A stretch of DNA of 64,000 nucleotides from Streptomyces sp. DHE7-1 (GCA_016432725.1 JACJDG010000003.1:7098001-7162000), one strand, 5' to 3'; counted from the first letter of the stretch, positions 1-10,379 are shown. The notes: a model not told the origin generated them from the letters alone. Made by a program: numbers and translations.

Positions 1-630
1 GTGGCGGGCGAGTTCGACGCGCCGGCGGTGCTGGACCTGTACGCGACCCGGCTGCCCGTCACCGCCGGCACGGTTGTCGAGCTGACCCACCGGGCGGACG
101 CTGGAGACGTGAACGTCGAACTGGCCGTCGCGACGAGGGAACCGGACGGCCCCGGTGCGCCACCCCCTTACACCTTCCTGCCGGTGAACCGGGTCGACGC
201 CGCCGATGCCTGGGTGACCTCCACCGTGCGGCTGACCGGGCTGTCCGGCACGGGCACGGTCCACGCCCTGGGGGTACGCCTGACCGCGCACGGCGGCGGC
301 CCCGTGCGCTGGCGGCTCGGCCGCGTCGCCGTCCGCGACACCGCGGGGGCACCCGCCGCACCCTCCGGCCTGCGGATCACCGCCGCCACCGGAGGCGACC
401 TGCGCTTCGCCTGGCACGCCACGCCCCACCGGATCCCGGTCCGCCACTACGAACTGCACCGTCTCCTGCCCGACGGCACCCGCCGCTTCCTCGGCGGCAC
501 CTGCCAGCGCGCCCACTTCGTCCCCGGCCTGCGGCCGGAGCCGGGAGAGACGGCCGCACGGTTCGAACTGCGGGCGGTGGGGGAGCTGTACGACGCCTCC
601 GCCCCCGTCACCGTCACCCACACCTGGTAG
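1..630 (+). CDS. C-terminal part of a secreted glycan-acting protein (possibly GH85 endoglycosidase)
   Basis: The reading frame is open from the first base, so the gene probably begins upstream; the GTG at base 1 need not be its start. The visible 209 residues fall into two beta-rich parts: residues 1-115 resemble a carbohydrate-binding jelly roll, and about 118-209 resemble a fibronectin-III module (PSGLRI near the start, YELHR in the middle). No catalytic motif is visible. The gene lies 44 bases before a GH38 alpha-mannosidase on the same strand. Endo-beta-N-acetylglucosaminidases of family GH85 carry accessory domains like these and work with alpha-mannosidases on N-glycans, so that is my best guess, by context only. 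Confidence 0.4.
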   Translation: MAGEFDAPAVLDLYATRLPVTAGTVVELTHRADAGDVNVELAVATREPDGPGAPPPYTFLPVNRVDAADAWVTSTVRLTGLSGTGTVHALGVRLTAHGGGPVRWRLGRVAVRDTAGAPAAPSGLRITAATGGDLRFAWHATPHRIPVRHYELHRLLPDGTRRFLGGTCQRAHFVPGLRPEPGETAARFELRAVGELYDASAPVTVTHTW

Positions 631-674
631 CCCGCCCGTGTCCCGCACCCGGAACCCAGCAGGGAGCACCCCGT

Positions 675-3600
675 ATGCATGACGACCGCAGCCTGGTCGA
701 AGCCCGTCTCCGGCGCGTCCTCGACGAACGCGTCCGCCCCGCCGTCCACCCCGAGTCCGTGCCGCTGCGGGTCGACGTGTGGCACGCGCCCGGAGAGCCC
801 GTACCGGTGGCGGAGGGCCTCGCGGCCGAGCCCGAGCCGATCGAGGTGGGCGCCCGGTGGGGCGCCCCCTGGGGCACGAGCTGGTTCCGGGTGACCGGGA
901 CCGTCCCCGAGGCCTGGGCGGGCCGGACCGTCGAGGCCCTGCTCGATCTCGGATTCGACGAGAACATGCCCGGCTTCCAGTGCGAGGGCCTGGTCTACCG
1001 GCCCGACGGCACCCCGGTGAAGGGCCTCAACCCGCGCAACCAGTGGGTCCGGATCGGCGCCCCCGCCGAGGGCGGGGAGCAGGTGCGCCTGCACATCGAG
1101 GCCGCCTCCAACCCGGTCATCCTCGACTACCACCCCTTCCGGCCCACCGCGCTCGGCGACAAGGACACCGCCGGGCACGAGCCGCAGTACACGCTCACCC
1201 GCATGGACCTCGCCGTGTTCGACGAGACCGTGTGGCGGCTGGTGCAGGACCTGGAGGTGCTGGGCGAGCTGATGGCCGAGCTGCCGGAGGACTCCGCCCG
1301 CCGCCACGACGTCCTGCGCGCCGTCGACGGAGCTTTGGACCTCGTCGACCTCCAGGACGTGAACGGCACCGCGGAGCGCGCGCGAGCCCGGCTGGCCGGC
1401 GTGCTGGCCGCCCCGGCCGTACCCTCCGCCCACCGGATCAGCGCCGTCGGGCACGCGCACATCGACTCGGCGTGGCTGTGGCCGCTGCGCGAGACCGTGC
1501 GCAAGGTGGCCCGTACGACCGCCAACATGACCGCGCTGATCGAGGACGAGCCGGAGTTCGTCTTCGCCATGTCCCAGGCCCAGCAGTGGGCGTGGGTGAA
1601 GGAGCACCGGCCGGAGGTGTGGGCGCGGGTACGCAAGGCCGTGGCGGAGGGGAGGTTCGTGCCGGCCGGCGGGATGTGGGTCGAGTCGGACACCAACATG
1701 CCCGGATCGGAGGCGATGGCCAGGCAGTTCGTGCACGGCAAGAGGTTCTTCCTCGACGAGTTCGGCATCGAGAACGAGGAGGCCTGGCTGCCCGACACCT
1801 TCGGCTTCGCCGCCGGGCTCCCGCAGATCATCCGGGCGGCCGGGTCCAAGTGGCTGCTGACCCAGAAGATCTCCTGGTCGCGGACGAACAAGTTCCCGCA
1901 CCACACCTTCCACTGGGAGGGCATCGACGGCACCAGGATCTTCACGCACTTCCCGCCGGTCGACACCTACAACTGCTCCATGCGGGGCGCCGAGATCGCC
2001 CACGCGGCACGGAACTTCAAGGAGAAGGGCCGGGCCCGGCACTCCCTGGCGCCCACCGGCTGGGGCGACGGAGGCGGCGGCACCACCCGCGAGATGGTCG
2101 CCAAGGCGGCCCGGCTGCGCGACCTGGAGGGCTCCGCGACCGTCGTCTGGGAGACGCCCCGGGCGTTCTTCGAGAAGGCCGAGGCCGAGTACCCCGACGC
2201 GCCCGTCTGGGTCGGCGAGCTCTACCTCGAACTGCACCGTGCCACCCTGACCAGCCAGGCCATGACCAAACAGGGCAACCGCCGCAGCGAGCACCTGCTG
2301 CGTGAGGCCGAACTGTGGGCGGCCACCGCGGCGGTGCGCACCGGATTCCCCTACCCGTACGAAGAGCTGGACCGGATCTGGAAGACGGTCCTGCTGCACC
2401 AGTTCCACGACATCCTGCCGGGCTCGTCCATCGCCTGGGTGCACCGCGAGGCCCGGGCGACGTACGAGCGGGTCGCCGCCGAGCTGACCGGGATCGTCGA
2501 GGGCGCGCAGCGCGCGCTGGCGGGCGAGGGGACGACGCCGCTGGTGTTCAACGCCGCCCCGCACGCCCGTGCCGGGGTTCCGGCCGCGGGGGCGGCGGCC
2601 GCCACGACGCGGGACGCCACGACGCTCGCGCCGCGCCCGGACGGCGGGCACGTGCTGGACAACGGCCTGCTGCGGATCGGGATCGACGCCCGCGGCCTGG
2701 TCGTCTCCGCGTACGACGTCGGGGCCGACCGCGAGGCCGTGGCCCCCGGCCGCGCGGCGAACCTGCTCCAGCTGCACCCCGACTTCCCGAACATGTGGGA
2801 CGCCTGGGACGTCGACGAGTTCTACCGGAACACGGTCACGGACCTCACGGACGCCGACGCGGTGACGGCGGGCGAGGACGGCGCCTCGGTGCGGGTCGTG
2901 CGGTCCTTCGGGGCCTCACGGGTCACGCAGGTGCTGTCGCTGGCGCCGGGGGAGCGCCGGCTGCTGATCGACACCGAGGTCGACTGGCACGAGACGGAGA
3001 AGTTCCTGAAGCTGGCCTTCCCGCTCGACCTGCACGCCGAACGGTACGCGTCCGAGACCCAGTTCGGGCACGTCCACCGGCCTACGCACACCAACACCTC
3101 GTGGGAGGCGGCCAAGTTCGAGGCCTGCAACCACCGCTTCGTCCACCTGGAGGAGCCCGGCTGGGGCGTGGCGCTGGTGAACGACTCGACGTACGGCCAC
3201 GACGTGACCCGCACGGTCCGTGCCGACGGCGACCGCGGTACGACGACCACGGTCCGCGCCTCCCTCCTGCGCGCTCCGCGCTTCCCCGACCCCGAGACCG
3301 ACCAGGGGGTGCACCGGTTCCGGCACGCCCTGGTCCCGGTGCCGGGATCGCGGACGCGGTGCGCGAGGGCTGGCGGATCAACCTGCCGGAGCGGCGCGTC
3401 AGCGGCGCCCACGAGGTCGCCCCGCTGGTCGCGGTGGACGACGACGCGGTCGTGGTCACCGCCGTGAAGCTGGCCGACGACGGCAGCGGTGATGTCGTGG
3501 TCCGTTTCCACGAGGCCTACGGGGGCCGGGCCCGCGCCACGCTCACGGCCGGCTTCGAGGTCACCGGCGTCATGGTGACGGACCTCCTGGAACGCCCGAC

Positions 3601-3694
3601 CGCCGAGGGCCCCGCCCCGGACCGGGACGGCGACCGGATCACCGTGCGGCTGCGGCCGTTCGAGCTGATGACCCTGCGGCTGAGCAGGCGCTGA
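675..3694 (+). CDS. alpha-mannosidase, glycoside hydrolase family 38
   Basis: This enzyme hydrolyses terminal alpha-mannose from N-glycan-type oligosaccharides. The ATG follows GGGAG at a suitable distance. The N-terminal accessory domain is followed by the GH38 catalytic core with GHAHIDSAW (residues 259-267), which supplies zinc ligands, and LPDTFGF (372-378), where D374 should be the nucleophile. A beta-sandwich C-terminal region follows. No signal peptide is seen, so the protein is probably cytoplasmic. The frame breaks near 3339: HALVP continues as GAGIADAVREG only if one G is restored, after which it reads cleanly to the stop. It probably forms a glycan-degrading unit with the gene before it. 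Family assignment is firm; the linkage preference is inferred. Confidence 0.9.
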
Positions 3695-4004
3695 CCGGGC
3701 GCCTCGGGTCGGCGCGGCGCGACGGGCGCCGGCCCGAGGGCCGCCGGCTCGCGGGTCGGGCCGTGCCCGCGGCCACTTCCCCACCTCGCCCACGTGCGCG
3801 GCCGCCGCCGCGCGAGCGGCCTCCGGGTCGCGGGCGGCCGGGGCGCGGTCGGCCGGGGCGCGGTGGACGGCCGCGTGTCAGCGGCGGGTGCGGCGACGAC
3901 GCCCTCTTCCCGGCAGCCGCGCCGGGCACGCGCCCGGAAGGTGCGGGAGGACGGCCCCTCCGGCGTCGCGGCCATCGTCGCGTTGCCCGCCGCCTTCGCG
4001 GGAG
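3695..4004. other. convergent intergenic region with a 15-bp tandem duplication
   Basis: This 310-base gap separates two converging genes. It holds a perfect head-to-tail duplication of CGGCCGGGGCGCGGT at 3835-3849 and 3850-3864. I see no convincing gene, promoter or classic terminator in it; long open frames here have no recognisable protein features and reflect the high GC content. Confidence 0.5.
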
Positions 4005-5430
4005 TCACCCCCGGGAGCCGTGTGCCGCCCGCGCGAGCCGTGTCGGGGGCAGGTACTCCCGGACGAACGTCCGCTCCCAGCACGCCCCGGTCGCCCGGAG
4101 CTCCCGCCAGGTGGTGTAGCGGTACCGGAAGAGGCGGGCCCGGACGAACCGGGGCGGGGTGTCCCGGGGGAAGGGGAGCGGCGCAGCAGCCGCAGGGTGT
4201 CACGGTCGTTCTCCAGCAGCCTTTCCACCAGCCGGCCGAACCAGTCGCCGGCGTAGCCCGGGGACAGCGCGGCGAACCACATCAGCCAGTCCAGGCGCAG
4301 ATGGTAGGGCGCGAAGGGGCGCGGCCAGTGCCGCGGGTCACCGGGCTTGCCCCGGAACTCGTACTCCCGCCACTCGGAGTCCTCCCGCGGCGCGTCGTCC
4401 AGCGTGCCCTCGATCACGACCTCGTACCGGACCCTGCTGACGCTGCCGAACGCGCCGTAGGTGTTCACCAGGTGCAGCGGGTCGAAGGACCGGTTCATGA
4501 CCTGACGCCGGGAGATCATGTTCACCACCGGGTGGTAGCTGAGGAACAGCAGCAGCGCGGCGACGGCCAGGACCAGGACCTCGTACCAGAGCGGGGCCGG
4601 GGGCACGGACGGCGCCGTCGCCGGAAGCCGCAGCGCGGACAGCGCCAGGACGATGGCGATCCAGTTCAGCCAGGCGAAGTTCCCGGACAGCACCAGCCAG
4701 AGCTGGGTGACGATCATCAGCGCGGCGGCGGCCGAGGCGACCGGCTGGGGGGTGAAGAGGAGGAAGGGCACCACGAGCTGGGTCAGGTGGTTGGCGGCCA
4801 CCTCCACCCGGTGCAGCGGCTTCGGCAGATGGTGGAAGAACCAGCTCAGCGGGCCCGGCATCGGCTGGGTCTCGTGGTGGTAGTCCAGACAGGTCAGCTT
4901 GCGCCAGCACGCGTCGCCCCGGATCTTGATCAGCCCGGCCCCGAACTCCACCCGGAACAGGATCCAGCGCAGCAGGAACAGCACCACCACGGGGGCGCGA
5001 CCTCGTCGTTGCCGAGGAAGGCGGCGAGGAAGCCGGTCTCCAGCAGCAGCGACTCCCAGCCGAACGAGTACCAGGTCTGCCCCACGTTCACGACCGACAG
5101 GTACAGCGCCCACGGCACCAGCCACAGCAGGATGCCGCCCCACAGCGGCAGGGCCGAGTCCACCCCGGCGAGCAGGGCCGCCGACACCGCGCAGCCCGCC
5201 CAGGCGACGGCCGCGAAGAGACGGTCCGAGTAGCGCAGATGGAACAGGCTGGGCGCCCGCCGGAACGGCACCCGCGCGGTGAACCGGGGAACCGGCAGCA
5301 TGCCGCGCTCGCCCAGCAGGGGCCGGAACTGCAGGGCGGCCACCAGGAACGCGACCAGGTACACACCGGCCAGGCCCCGCTGGAGGACCAGCCTGCTCAG
5401 CCAGTAGTCGGGTGCGGTGAACCAGTCCAC
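4005..5430 (-). CDS. lipase maturation factor family membrane protein
   Basis: A multi-pass membrane protein of about 475 residues once two lost bases are restored. The GTG start at 5430 follows a GGAG site. Hydrophobic stretches include LVAFLVAALQF near the N-terminus, a GGILLWLVPWALYLSVVNVG segment and LFLLRWILF. The signature of the LMF1-like family is visible in RWILFRVEFGAGLIKIRGD, WRKLTCLDYHHETQPMPGP and SWFFHHLP; the C-terminal half contains FAPYHLRLDWLMWFAAL. Eukaryotic LMF1 helps lipases fold in the ER; the bacterial role is unknown. Breaks near 4993 (a run of five G) and 4170 (another run of five G) split the frame; each is repaired by one base. The protein ends at a TGA at 4007-4005. 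Confidence 0.8.
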
Positions 5431-5510
5431 AACTGCGCTCCTGCCAGGGTCGAGGCCACCGCGGCGAAGGCGCCCGGTGGCGCGGGAGGCCCGTCACACC
5501 GTGTACCGCA

Positions 5511-5550
5511 CGCCTCCGCCTGCGTAACACGGGCGGGTGAGGCGGAGGCG
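5511..5550. promoter_or_regulatory. 11-bp inverted repeat upstream of the phosphatase gene
   Basis: CGCCTCCGCCT at 5511-5521 is matched by its exact complement at 5540-5550 with an 18-base loop. It lies between two divergent start codons (5430 and 5594), so it could be an operator or an mRNA leader hairpin for the SpoIIE-type gene. GC-rich DNA makes chance hairpins common. Confidence 0.3.
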
Positions 5551-5593
5551 GACCCCACTCGAAGAATCGGGCGAATGCTGGCAAGGTGGGCCC

Positions 5594-7705
5594 ATGGCTG
5601 ATCGGGGAGCGAGCGCCCTGTCTCTCCCGGAGGACTGGTCCGCCCACCCGGACCCGATCCTGGCGCTCAACAACATGGGCAGCTTCGACTGGGACCTGGA
5701 CACCGGTCTGTTCAGCATGGACGCCCAGGCCCACGAGATCTTCGACATGCACCCCGACGAGTACGACGGCCGCCCCGAGACCCTCGCCGTACGGGTGCCG
5801 CCCGCCGAGGCGCACCGCCTGGATACGCTGGTGGCCCTCGCCATCAAGGACGGCCGGGAGAACTACGGCGCCTACTTCCGCGTCCGCCGCCGCGACGGCA
5901 GCCTGCGGTGGACCCACACCCAGGGCTACATACGGCGGGACGGGACCGGCCGGCCGCGCCGGATCATCGGGATCGTCCGGGACGCCACCGAGGAGCTCAT
6001 CGAGAGCGCGAACCGCCAGGACGCCGCGGCCCTGGACGCCGCGCGGCGCGAGCAGACCAACGTGGTCCAGATCGCCACCGCCGCCCTCGCCCACGCCCGC
6101 ACCGTGCAGGACGTCATCGACGTCGTCACCGACACCCACGGACTGACCCTGCTCGGCTCCAGGAGCCTGGTCCTCGGCCTGGTCGAGGCGGGCCGCATCC
6201 GGCTGGTCGCCGAGGGCCCCGCGGGCAGCTTCGTACCCGGCACCCGGGTCACCCGGATAGACGAGCCGTACCCCATGAGCGAGGCGGTGCGGACCCTCAG
6301 CCCGTGCTTCATCGAGTCACCGCAGGAGTTCGCCGAGCGCTTCCCGCTGCTGTGGCCGCACATCACCGGCCTGCGGATCACCTCGGCCGCCTATCTGCCG
6401 CTGATCGCCCAGGCCCGCCCGATCGGCGCGATGGGCCTGCTCTACGACGACCGGCGCGGGTTCTCCCCCGAGGACCGCAACGTACTCGTCGCCCTCGGCA
6501 GCAGCATCGCGCAGAGCCTGCAGCGGGCCATGCTCTACGAGCAGGAGAAGGACCTGGCCCAGAGCCTGCAGCAGGCCATGCTGCCCCGCACCATCCCCAG
6601 CGTGCACGGCGCCGACGTCGCCGTCCGCTACCGCGCCGCCGCCGTCGGCGGCACTCTCGGCCGGGACATCGGCGGCGACTGGTACGACCTGATCCCGCTG
6701 CCCGGGGGCACCCGCTCCGCGGGCGGCCGCGTCGGCGCGGTCATCGGCGACGTGCAGGGCCATGACACCCACGCGGCCGCCGTGATGGGCCAACTGCGGA
6801 TCGTGCTGCGCGCCTACGCCGCCGAGGGCCACACCCCGGCCACCGTCATGGCCCGCGCCTCCGTCTTCCTGCGCGAACTCGACACCGACCGCTTCGCCAC
6901 CTGCCTCTACGCCGAGGCCGACCTGTCCACCGGGGTCGTCCAGGTGGTCCGCGCCGGGCACATCGACCCGCTGGTCCGGTACGCGGACGGCACCTGCCGC
7001 CGCGTACCGGTCGAGGGCGGTCTGCCGCTGGGGCTGTCCGCCGAGTTCGGCCGCCTGGAGTACCCCGTCTCCACCCTCGAACTCGATCCCGGCGACACGC
7101 TCCTGCTGTGCACCGACGGGCTCGTCGAGCAGCCCGGCGCCGATCTCGACGACGGCGTACGCGCCCTGACCGACCTCATCGCCGAGGGCCCGGAGGACGT
7201 GCGCGCGCTGGCCAACCGGCTGATAGAGGAGGCGGAGGAACGCGGCGGCGACGACGACGTGGCGCTGCTCCTGCTGCGCCGCCGCGCCCTGGAGACCCCG
7301 CGGGCCGGGGGCCGGTTCCAGCAGCACGTGGCACCGGGCGACCCCGAGGCGCTCCGCCAGGCCCGGCACCTGATCCGCGCCGCCGTCCGGGGCTGGGGCG
7401 CCCGGGACCGGGCCGACGAGATCGAACTGGTCGCCGACGAGCTGATCACCAACGCGCTGATGCACACCGAGGGCGCCGCGATCGTCACCCTGCGGGTCCT
7501 CGAGGGCAGCGACCGGCGGCTGCGGGTCGAGGTCGAGGACTCCTCCAGCGCCCTGCCGCGCCGCCGCGACGCGGGGGAGAACGGTGTCTCCGGCCGCGGG
7601 CTGCTCCTCGTGGACCGGCTCGCCGACGTGTGGGGCGTGGAGGCGCGCGGCGGCGGCAAGGCCGTGTGGAGCGAGTTCCGGGTGCCGAAGCGCTCCGCCG
7701 CGTGA
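5594..7705 (+). CDS. PAS-GAF-SpoIIE phosphatase with C-terminal anti-sigma-type ATPase domain
   Basis: A 703-residue cytoplasmic regulator. A PAS domain (about 25-135, LNNMGSFDWDLDTG to IIGIVRDATEE) precedes a GAF domain (about 150-310). Next comes a PP2C/SpoIIE phosphatase (about 335-560) with metal-site motifs RDIGGDWYDL, GDVQGHD, LLLCTDGLVE and GGDDDVALLLL. The C-terminal region (about 580-700) is a histidine-kinase-like ATPase resembling anti-sigma factors (ELVADELITNAL, GRGLLLVDRLADVW). In this family the phosphatase dephosphorylates anti-anti-sigma factors and the ATPase part can phosphorylate or bind them, forming a partner switch. No partner gene lies next to it. The ATG at 5594 follows AAGGTGGG; the open frame extends slightly upstream without a better start. 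Confidence 0.88.
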   Translation: MADRGASALSLPEDWSAHPDPILALNNMGSFDWDLDTGLFSMDAQAHEIFDMHPDEYDGRPETLAVRVPPAEAHRLDTLVALAIKDGRENYGAYFRVRRRDGSLRWTHTQGYIRRDGTGRPRRIIGIVRDATEELIESANRQDAAALDAARREQTNVVQIATAALAHARTVQDVIDVVTDTHGLTLLGSRSLVLGLVEAGRIRLVAEGPAGSFVPGTRVTRIDEPYPMSEAVRTLSPCFIESPQEFAERFPLLWPHITGLRITSAAYLPLIAQARPIGAMGLLYDDRRGFSPEDRNVLVALGSSIAQSLQRAMLYEQEKDLAQSLQQAMLPRTIPSVHGADVAVRYRAAAVGGTLGRDIGGDWYDLIPLPGGTRSAGGRVGAVIGDVQGHDTHAAAVMGQLRIVLRAYAAEGHTPATVMARASVFLRELDTDRFATCLYAEADLSTGVVQVVRAGHIDPLVRYADGTCRRVPVEGGLPLGLSAEFGRLEYPVSTLELDPGDTLLLCTDGLVEQPGADLDDGVRALTDLIAEGPEDVRALANRLIEEAEERGGDDDVALLLLRRRALETPRAGGRFQQHVAPGDPEALRQARHLIRAAVRGWGARDRADEIELVADELITNALMHTEGAAIVTLRVLEGSDRRLRVEVEDSSSALPRRRDAGENGVSGRGLLLVDRLADVWGVEARGGGKAVWSEFRVPKRSAA

Positions 7706-7745
7706 CCGGCGAGGCGTTGTCGGCACCGGATGGCACTCTGGAACC

Positions 7746-8609
7746 ATGCCGGAACTGCCCGAGGTAGAAGCGCTGAAGGACTTCCTCACCGAGCACCTGG
7801 TCGGCCGACGGGTGGTCCGGGTGCTGCCGGTCGCCATCAGCGTCCTGAAGACGTACGACCCCCCGGTCACCGCGATCGAGAACAGCGAGGTCACCGCCGT
7901 GCGCCGGTACGGCAAGTTCCTCGACCTGGCGACGGGCGACGGGCTGCACCTGGTGACCCACCTGGCCCGCGCGGGCTGGCTCCAGTGGCGGGACCGGCTG
8001 CCCGACGGCCCGCCCCGCCCCGGCAAGGGCCCGCTCGCGCTGCGCGTCGCGCTGGAGACGGGCGAGGGCTTCGACCTCACCGAGGCCGGCACCCAGAAGC
8101 GGCTCGCGGTGTACGTGGTCCGCGATCCGCAGGAGGTCCCGGGCGTCGCCCGGCTCGGCCCCGACCCGCTCGCCGCGGACTTCGACGCGGACCGCCTCGC
8201 CGCCCTGCTGAAGGACGAGAGACGGCAGCTCAAGGGCGCGCTGCGCGACCAGTCCCTGATCGCGGGCGTCGGCAACGCCTACAGCGACGAGATCCTGCAC
8301 GCCGCGCGGATGTCGCCGTTCAAGCTCGCCGCGTCCCTGACCCCGCAGGAGACCGGGCGGCTCCACGAGGCACTGCGCGCCACCCTCACCGAGGCGGTCG
8401 AGCGCTCGCGCGGCCTTGCCGCCGGACGGCTGAAGGCGGAGAAGAAGAGCGGCCTGCGGGTCCACGGCCGCACCGGGGAACCCTGCCCGGTCTGCGGCGA
8501 CACCATTCGCGAGGTCTCCTTCGCCGACTCCTCGCTCCAGTACTGCCCGACCTGCCAGACGGGCGGCAAGCCGCTGGCCGACCGCAGACTCTCCCGGCTG
8601 CTGAAGTGA
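7746..8609 (+). CDS. Fpg/Nei family DNA glycosylase
   Basis: A 287-residue base-excision repair enzyme. The N-terminal MPELPEVE supplies the catalytic proline (P2, Schiff-base nucleophile) and E3. RRYGKFLDL carries the conserved lysine, and NAYSDEILHAARMSP belongs to the helix-two-turn-helix DNA-binding region. A C-terminal zinc finger is intact (CPVCGDT ... YCPTCQTGGK). It begins 40 bases after the phosphatase gene and may share its transcript. This is probably the second, divergent Fpg-like protein of streptomycetes rather than the main MutM, so the lesion specificity is uncertain. No frame problem. Confidence 0.88.
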   Translation: MPELPEVEALKDFLTEHLVGRRVVRVLPVAISVLKTYDPPVTAIENSEVTAVRRYGKFLDLATGDGLHLVTHLARAGWLQWRDRLPDGPPRPGKGPLALRVALETGEGFDLTEAGTQKRLAVYVVRDPQEVPGVARLGPDPLAADFDADRLAALLKDERRQLKGALRDQSLIAGVGNAYSDEILHAARMSPFKLAASLTPQETGRLHEALRATLTEAVERSRGLAAGRLKAEKKSGLRVHGRTGEPCPVCGDTIREVSFADSSLQYCPTCQTGGKPLADRRLSRLLK

Positions 8610-8658
8610 GGCGGCCCACCCGCCGGGGGAGGGGCCCGGCCCCGCCGGGACGGCGCTC

Positions 8659-8861
8659 TAGTGCTGCGACCGGAAAGGTTCACCGGCTCGCGACGCCCGG
8701 CACGGCTCCCCCACTCTCGGCTTCGCTCGAGCGGGAGGGGCCCCCACCGCCGCGTTGTCGCATCACCCGAGTACATCCGGTACACGGGCCATGCTCCGCC
8801 TTGCGATGCACCGCACCGGACGCCGCGAGCTTCCCGGCAAACCTTTCCGGCCACAGCACTA
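8659..8861. mobile_element. MITE-like element with 26-bp terminal inverted repeats
   Basis: A 199-bp non-coding element occupies 8661-8859. Its ends are inverted repeats of 26 bp: 8661-8686 and the complement of 8834-8859 match at 22 of 26 positions, both starting GTGCTG and sharing CCGGAAAGGTT. It is flanked by TA on both sides (8659-8660 and 8860-8861), the target duplication expected of IS630/Tc1-type transposition. No transposase frame is inside. The right end forms part of the stop codon of the anti-sigma gene. Similar sequences are, as I remember, dispersed in Streptomyces genomes, but I cannot search here. Confidence 0.7.
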
Positions 8862-9511
8862 GCGGGGCGTGAGCGACACCAGCGGATGTCCGTCCGTGGT
8901 GCGCACGTCGTAGCGGGCGATCTGGTCCGGATGCATCGTGGAGCCGGCCATGGTCGTGGTCGTCCCGCTCTCGTGGGCGCCTACCGTCCAGCCGGACACC
9001 GTCTGCTCCGAGCCGTCGCGGCCGACGACCACGAGCCGGCAGGAGTGCGGCCCGGAGCCGTCCTTCACGTCCAGCCGCATCCGGCTGCCGAGATCCCCGT
9101 CCTCCGTGGTCACCTGCGCCCACACCCCGGTGCCCGGATCGGTCGCCGCGGTCACCCGGGCGGCCGTGTCCCCGTGCGCGGAGTGCAGCACGACCCCCGT
9201 TCCGGCCACGGCCAGCACGACCGAGGCGGCCAGGCCGTACAGGAAGCGGCGGCGCCGGCCGCGGTGCCGGAGCGCCAGTTCGCCCAGCAGCCGGTCCAGC
9301 AGCCGGGCACCCGGCTGGGCCACGGGGTTCACGAAGCGCGGGGTGGCCCGGCGGTACAGCATCAACTGCCGTGCGGCGGGACCGAATTCGGTCACCTGTG
9401 CCGCGCACCGGGGCACTCCACGAGGTGGTCCTCGAAGCGGAAGGCCTCCGCCTCGTCCAGCACGCCGAGCGCGTACGCGCCGACGTCGCGATGCCTTTCC
9501 AGGGACCTCAT
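8859..9511 (-). CDS. zinc-finger anti-sigma factor, membrane anchored
   Basis: A 217-residue protein after one repair. The N-terminus (MRSLERHRDVGAYALGVLDE) leads into the zf-HC2/ZAS signature FEDHLVECPRCAAQV, whose H-x3-C-x2-C pattern binds zinc and the sigma factor. A membrane segment, FLYGLAASVVLAVAGTGVVL, separates the cytoplasmic part from an extracytoplasmic beta-rich domain ending in SLTPR. The break is in a run of four G (9410-9413); adding one base joins HLVECP to RCAAQV. The stop codon TAG uses the TA target site and the last base of the neighbouring MITE. The cognate sigma factor is presumably the gene at 10380-10927, two genes upstream in transcription. Confidence 0.82.
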
Positions 9512-9512
9512 G

Positions 9513-9623
9513 CCGAATCCTCGTGCCGATGGGTGCGGGTGGGGTTACTCCGTGCTCCCATCCGTACGCACCCGACAACCGAATCACTCAAGGCGCACAC
9601 CGAATCGTGACCAAGAGATTCGG
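9513..9623. promoter_or_regulatory. four CCGAATC motifs upstream of the anti-sigma gene
   Basis: CCGAATC occurs at 9513-9519, 9579-9585 and 9600-9606, with an inverted copy (GATTCGG) at 9617-9623. The middle two copies are exactly 21 bases apart, two helical turns. The region is markedly less GC-rich than its surroundings and lies just upstream of the anti-sigma start at 9511 (minus strand). It probably holds a promoter and operator. Which protein binds is unknown. Confidence 0.4.
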
Positions 9624-9704
9624 AGCGGTCCGCCCGCGGATTGGTGCGATTTTCAGAAAACCTCAGGAACTCGCCATTCGCAGGCCGGGCCCGGTCCCCG
9701 GGCC

Positions 9705-10224
9705 TCAGAACAGGTGGATGGCGAGATGGCCGAGGGCAGTCCGAGCCGCCAGGCGGGAGTCCACACCTTGGGCCCGTCGTCCTCGCCGAACAGCGTGCCA
9801 CCGCCCGGCACCGCGTCCAGATCGGGCGCGAGCAGCTCGGTCTCCTCCAGCCAGCGCCAGGCGTCGGCGGCCAGCGCGAGGTCGGGTGAGGGGCGGAGGC
9901 CAGTGACTCCTCGGCGGCCAGCTCGGCCATCCGCAGACCCACCCACTCCTGCCACTGCTGGTCGTACGCCGTCAGCGACAGCCAGTTCTCCAGCTGCGAG
10001 ATCACCCGGATGCCGGAGAGCTCGCCGTCGGTGTCGGAGAGGAAGACCGTCAGCGCCAGGGCGTCCCGCCCGGCCCGGAACTCGAAGGACGTCGGCGGCA
10101 TCAGATCGCCGGTGCGCAGCAGCTCGTCGGCGATGTACTCGGCGTACAACCAGGCCATCGGGACGGCCAGTTCACCGCCTACGCCGTCGCTGCCGTCGGT
10201 GCTCCCATGACCTCTGTGCGGCAT
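9705..10224 (-). CDS. conserved hypothetical protein between sigma and anti-sigma genes
   Basis: I do not recognise this protein. After restoring two bases it is about 173 residues and acidic, with many Trp and Leu (WLYAEYIADELLRTGD, QLENWLSLTAYDQQWQEW, DAWRWLEETELLAPDLD) and a C-terminal WRLGLPLGHLAIHLF. No signal peptide or membrane segment is visible. Breaks lie near 9900 (ESLAS to GLRPSPDL) and in GGG at 9734-9736 (LGLP to LGHLAIHLF). The ATG at 10224 follows GGAAGG and GGAAGGG. Its position within the sigma/anti-sigma group suggests it belongs to that regulatory unit, but it could be an unrelated insertion. Confidence 0.6.
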
Positions 10225-10379
10225 CCCTTCCCGCCTTCCTCCGGTGCGTGCGCCTCGCCGGAACCTCCGGGCCCGCCCATGGGCCCGGCCCCCGTCCGGA
10301 AACCCGGATGAGGACAGCTGATTGCCCCAACGGGGTTCTCAGCAAGGCGCTTTACCGAGGTTTGACCCGGCGGCCGGTT

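Noticed and set aside
447..2777. Long minus-strand open frame (776 codons) opposite the alpha-mannosidase
   Set aside because: It mirrors a strongly conserved GH38 gene, has low-complexity Gly/Val/His/Arg-rich composition and no domain; such frames are a by-product of high GC codon bias.
8661..8859. Complete insertion sequence
   Set aside because: Only 199 bp and no transposase frame; it can only be a non-autonomous element.
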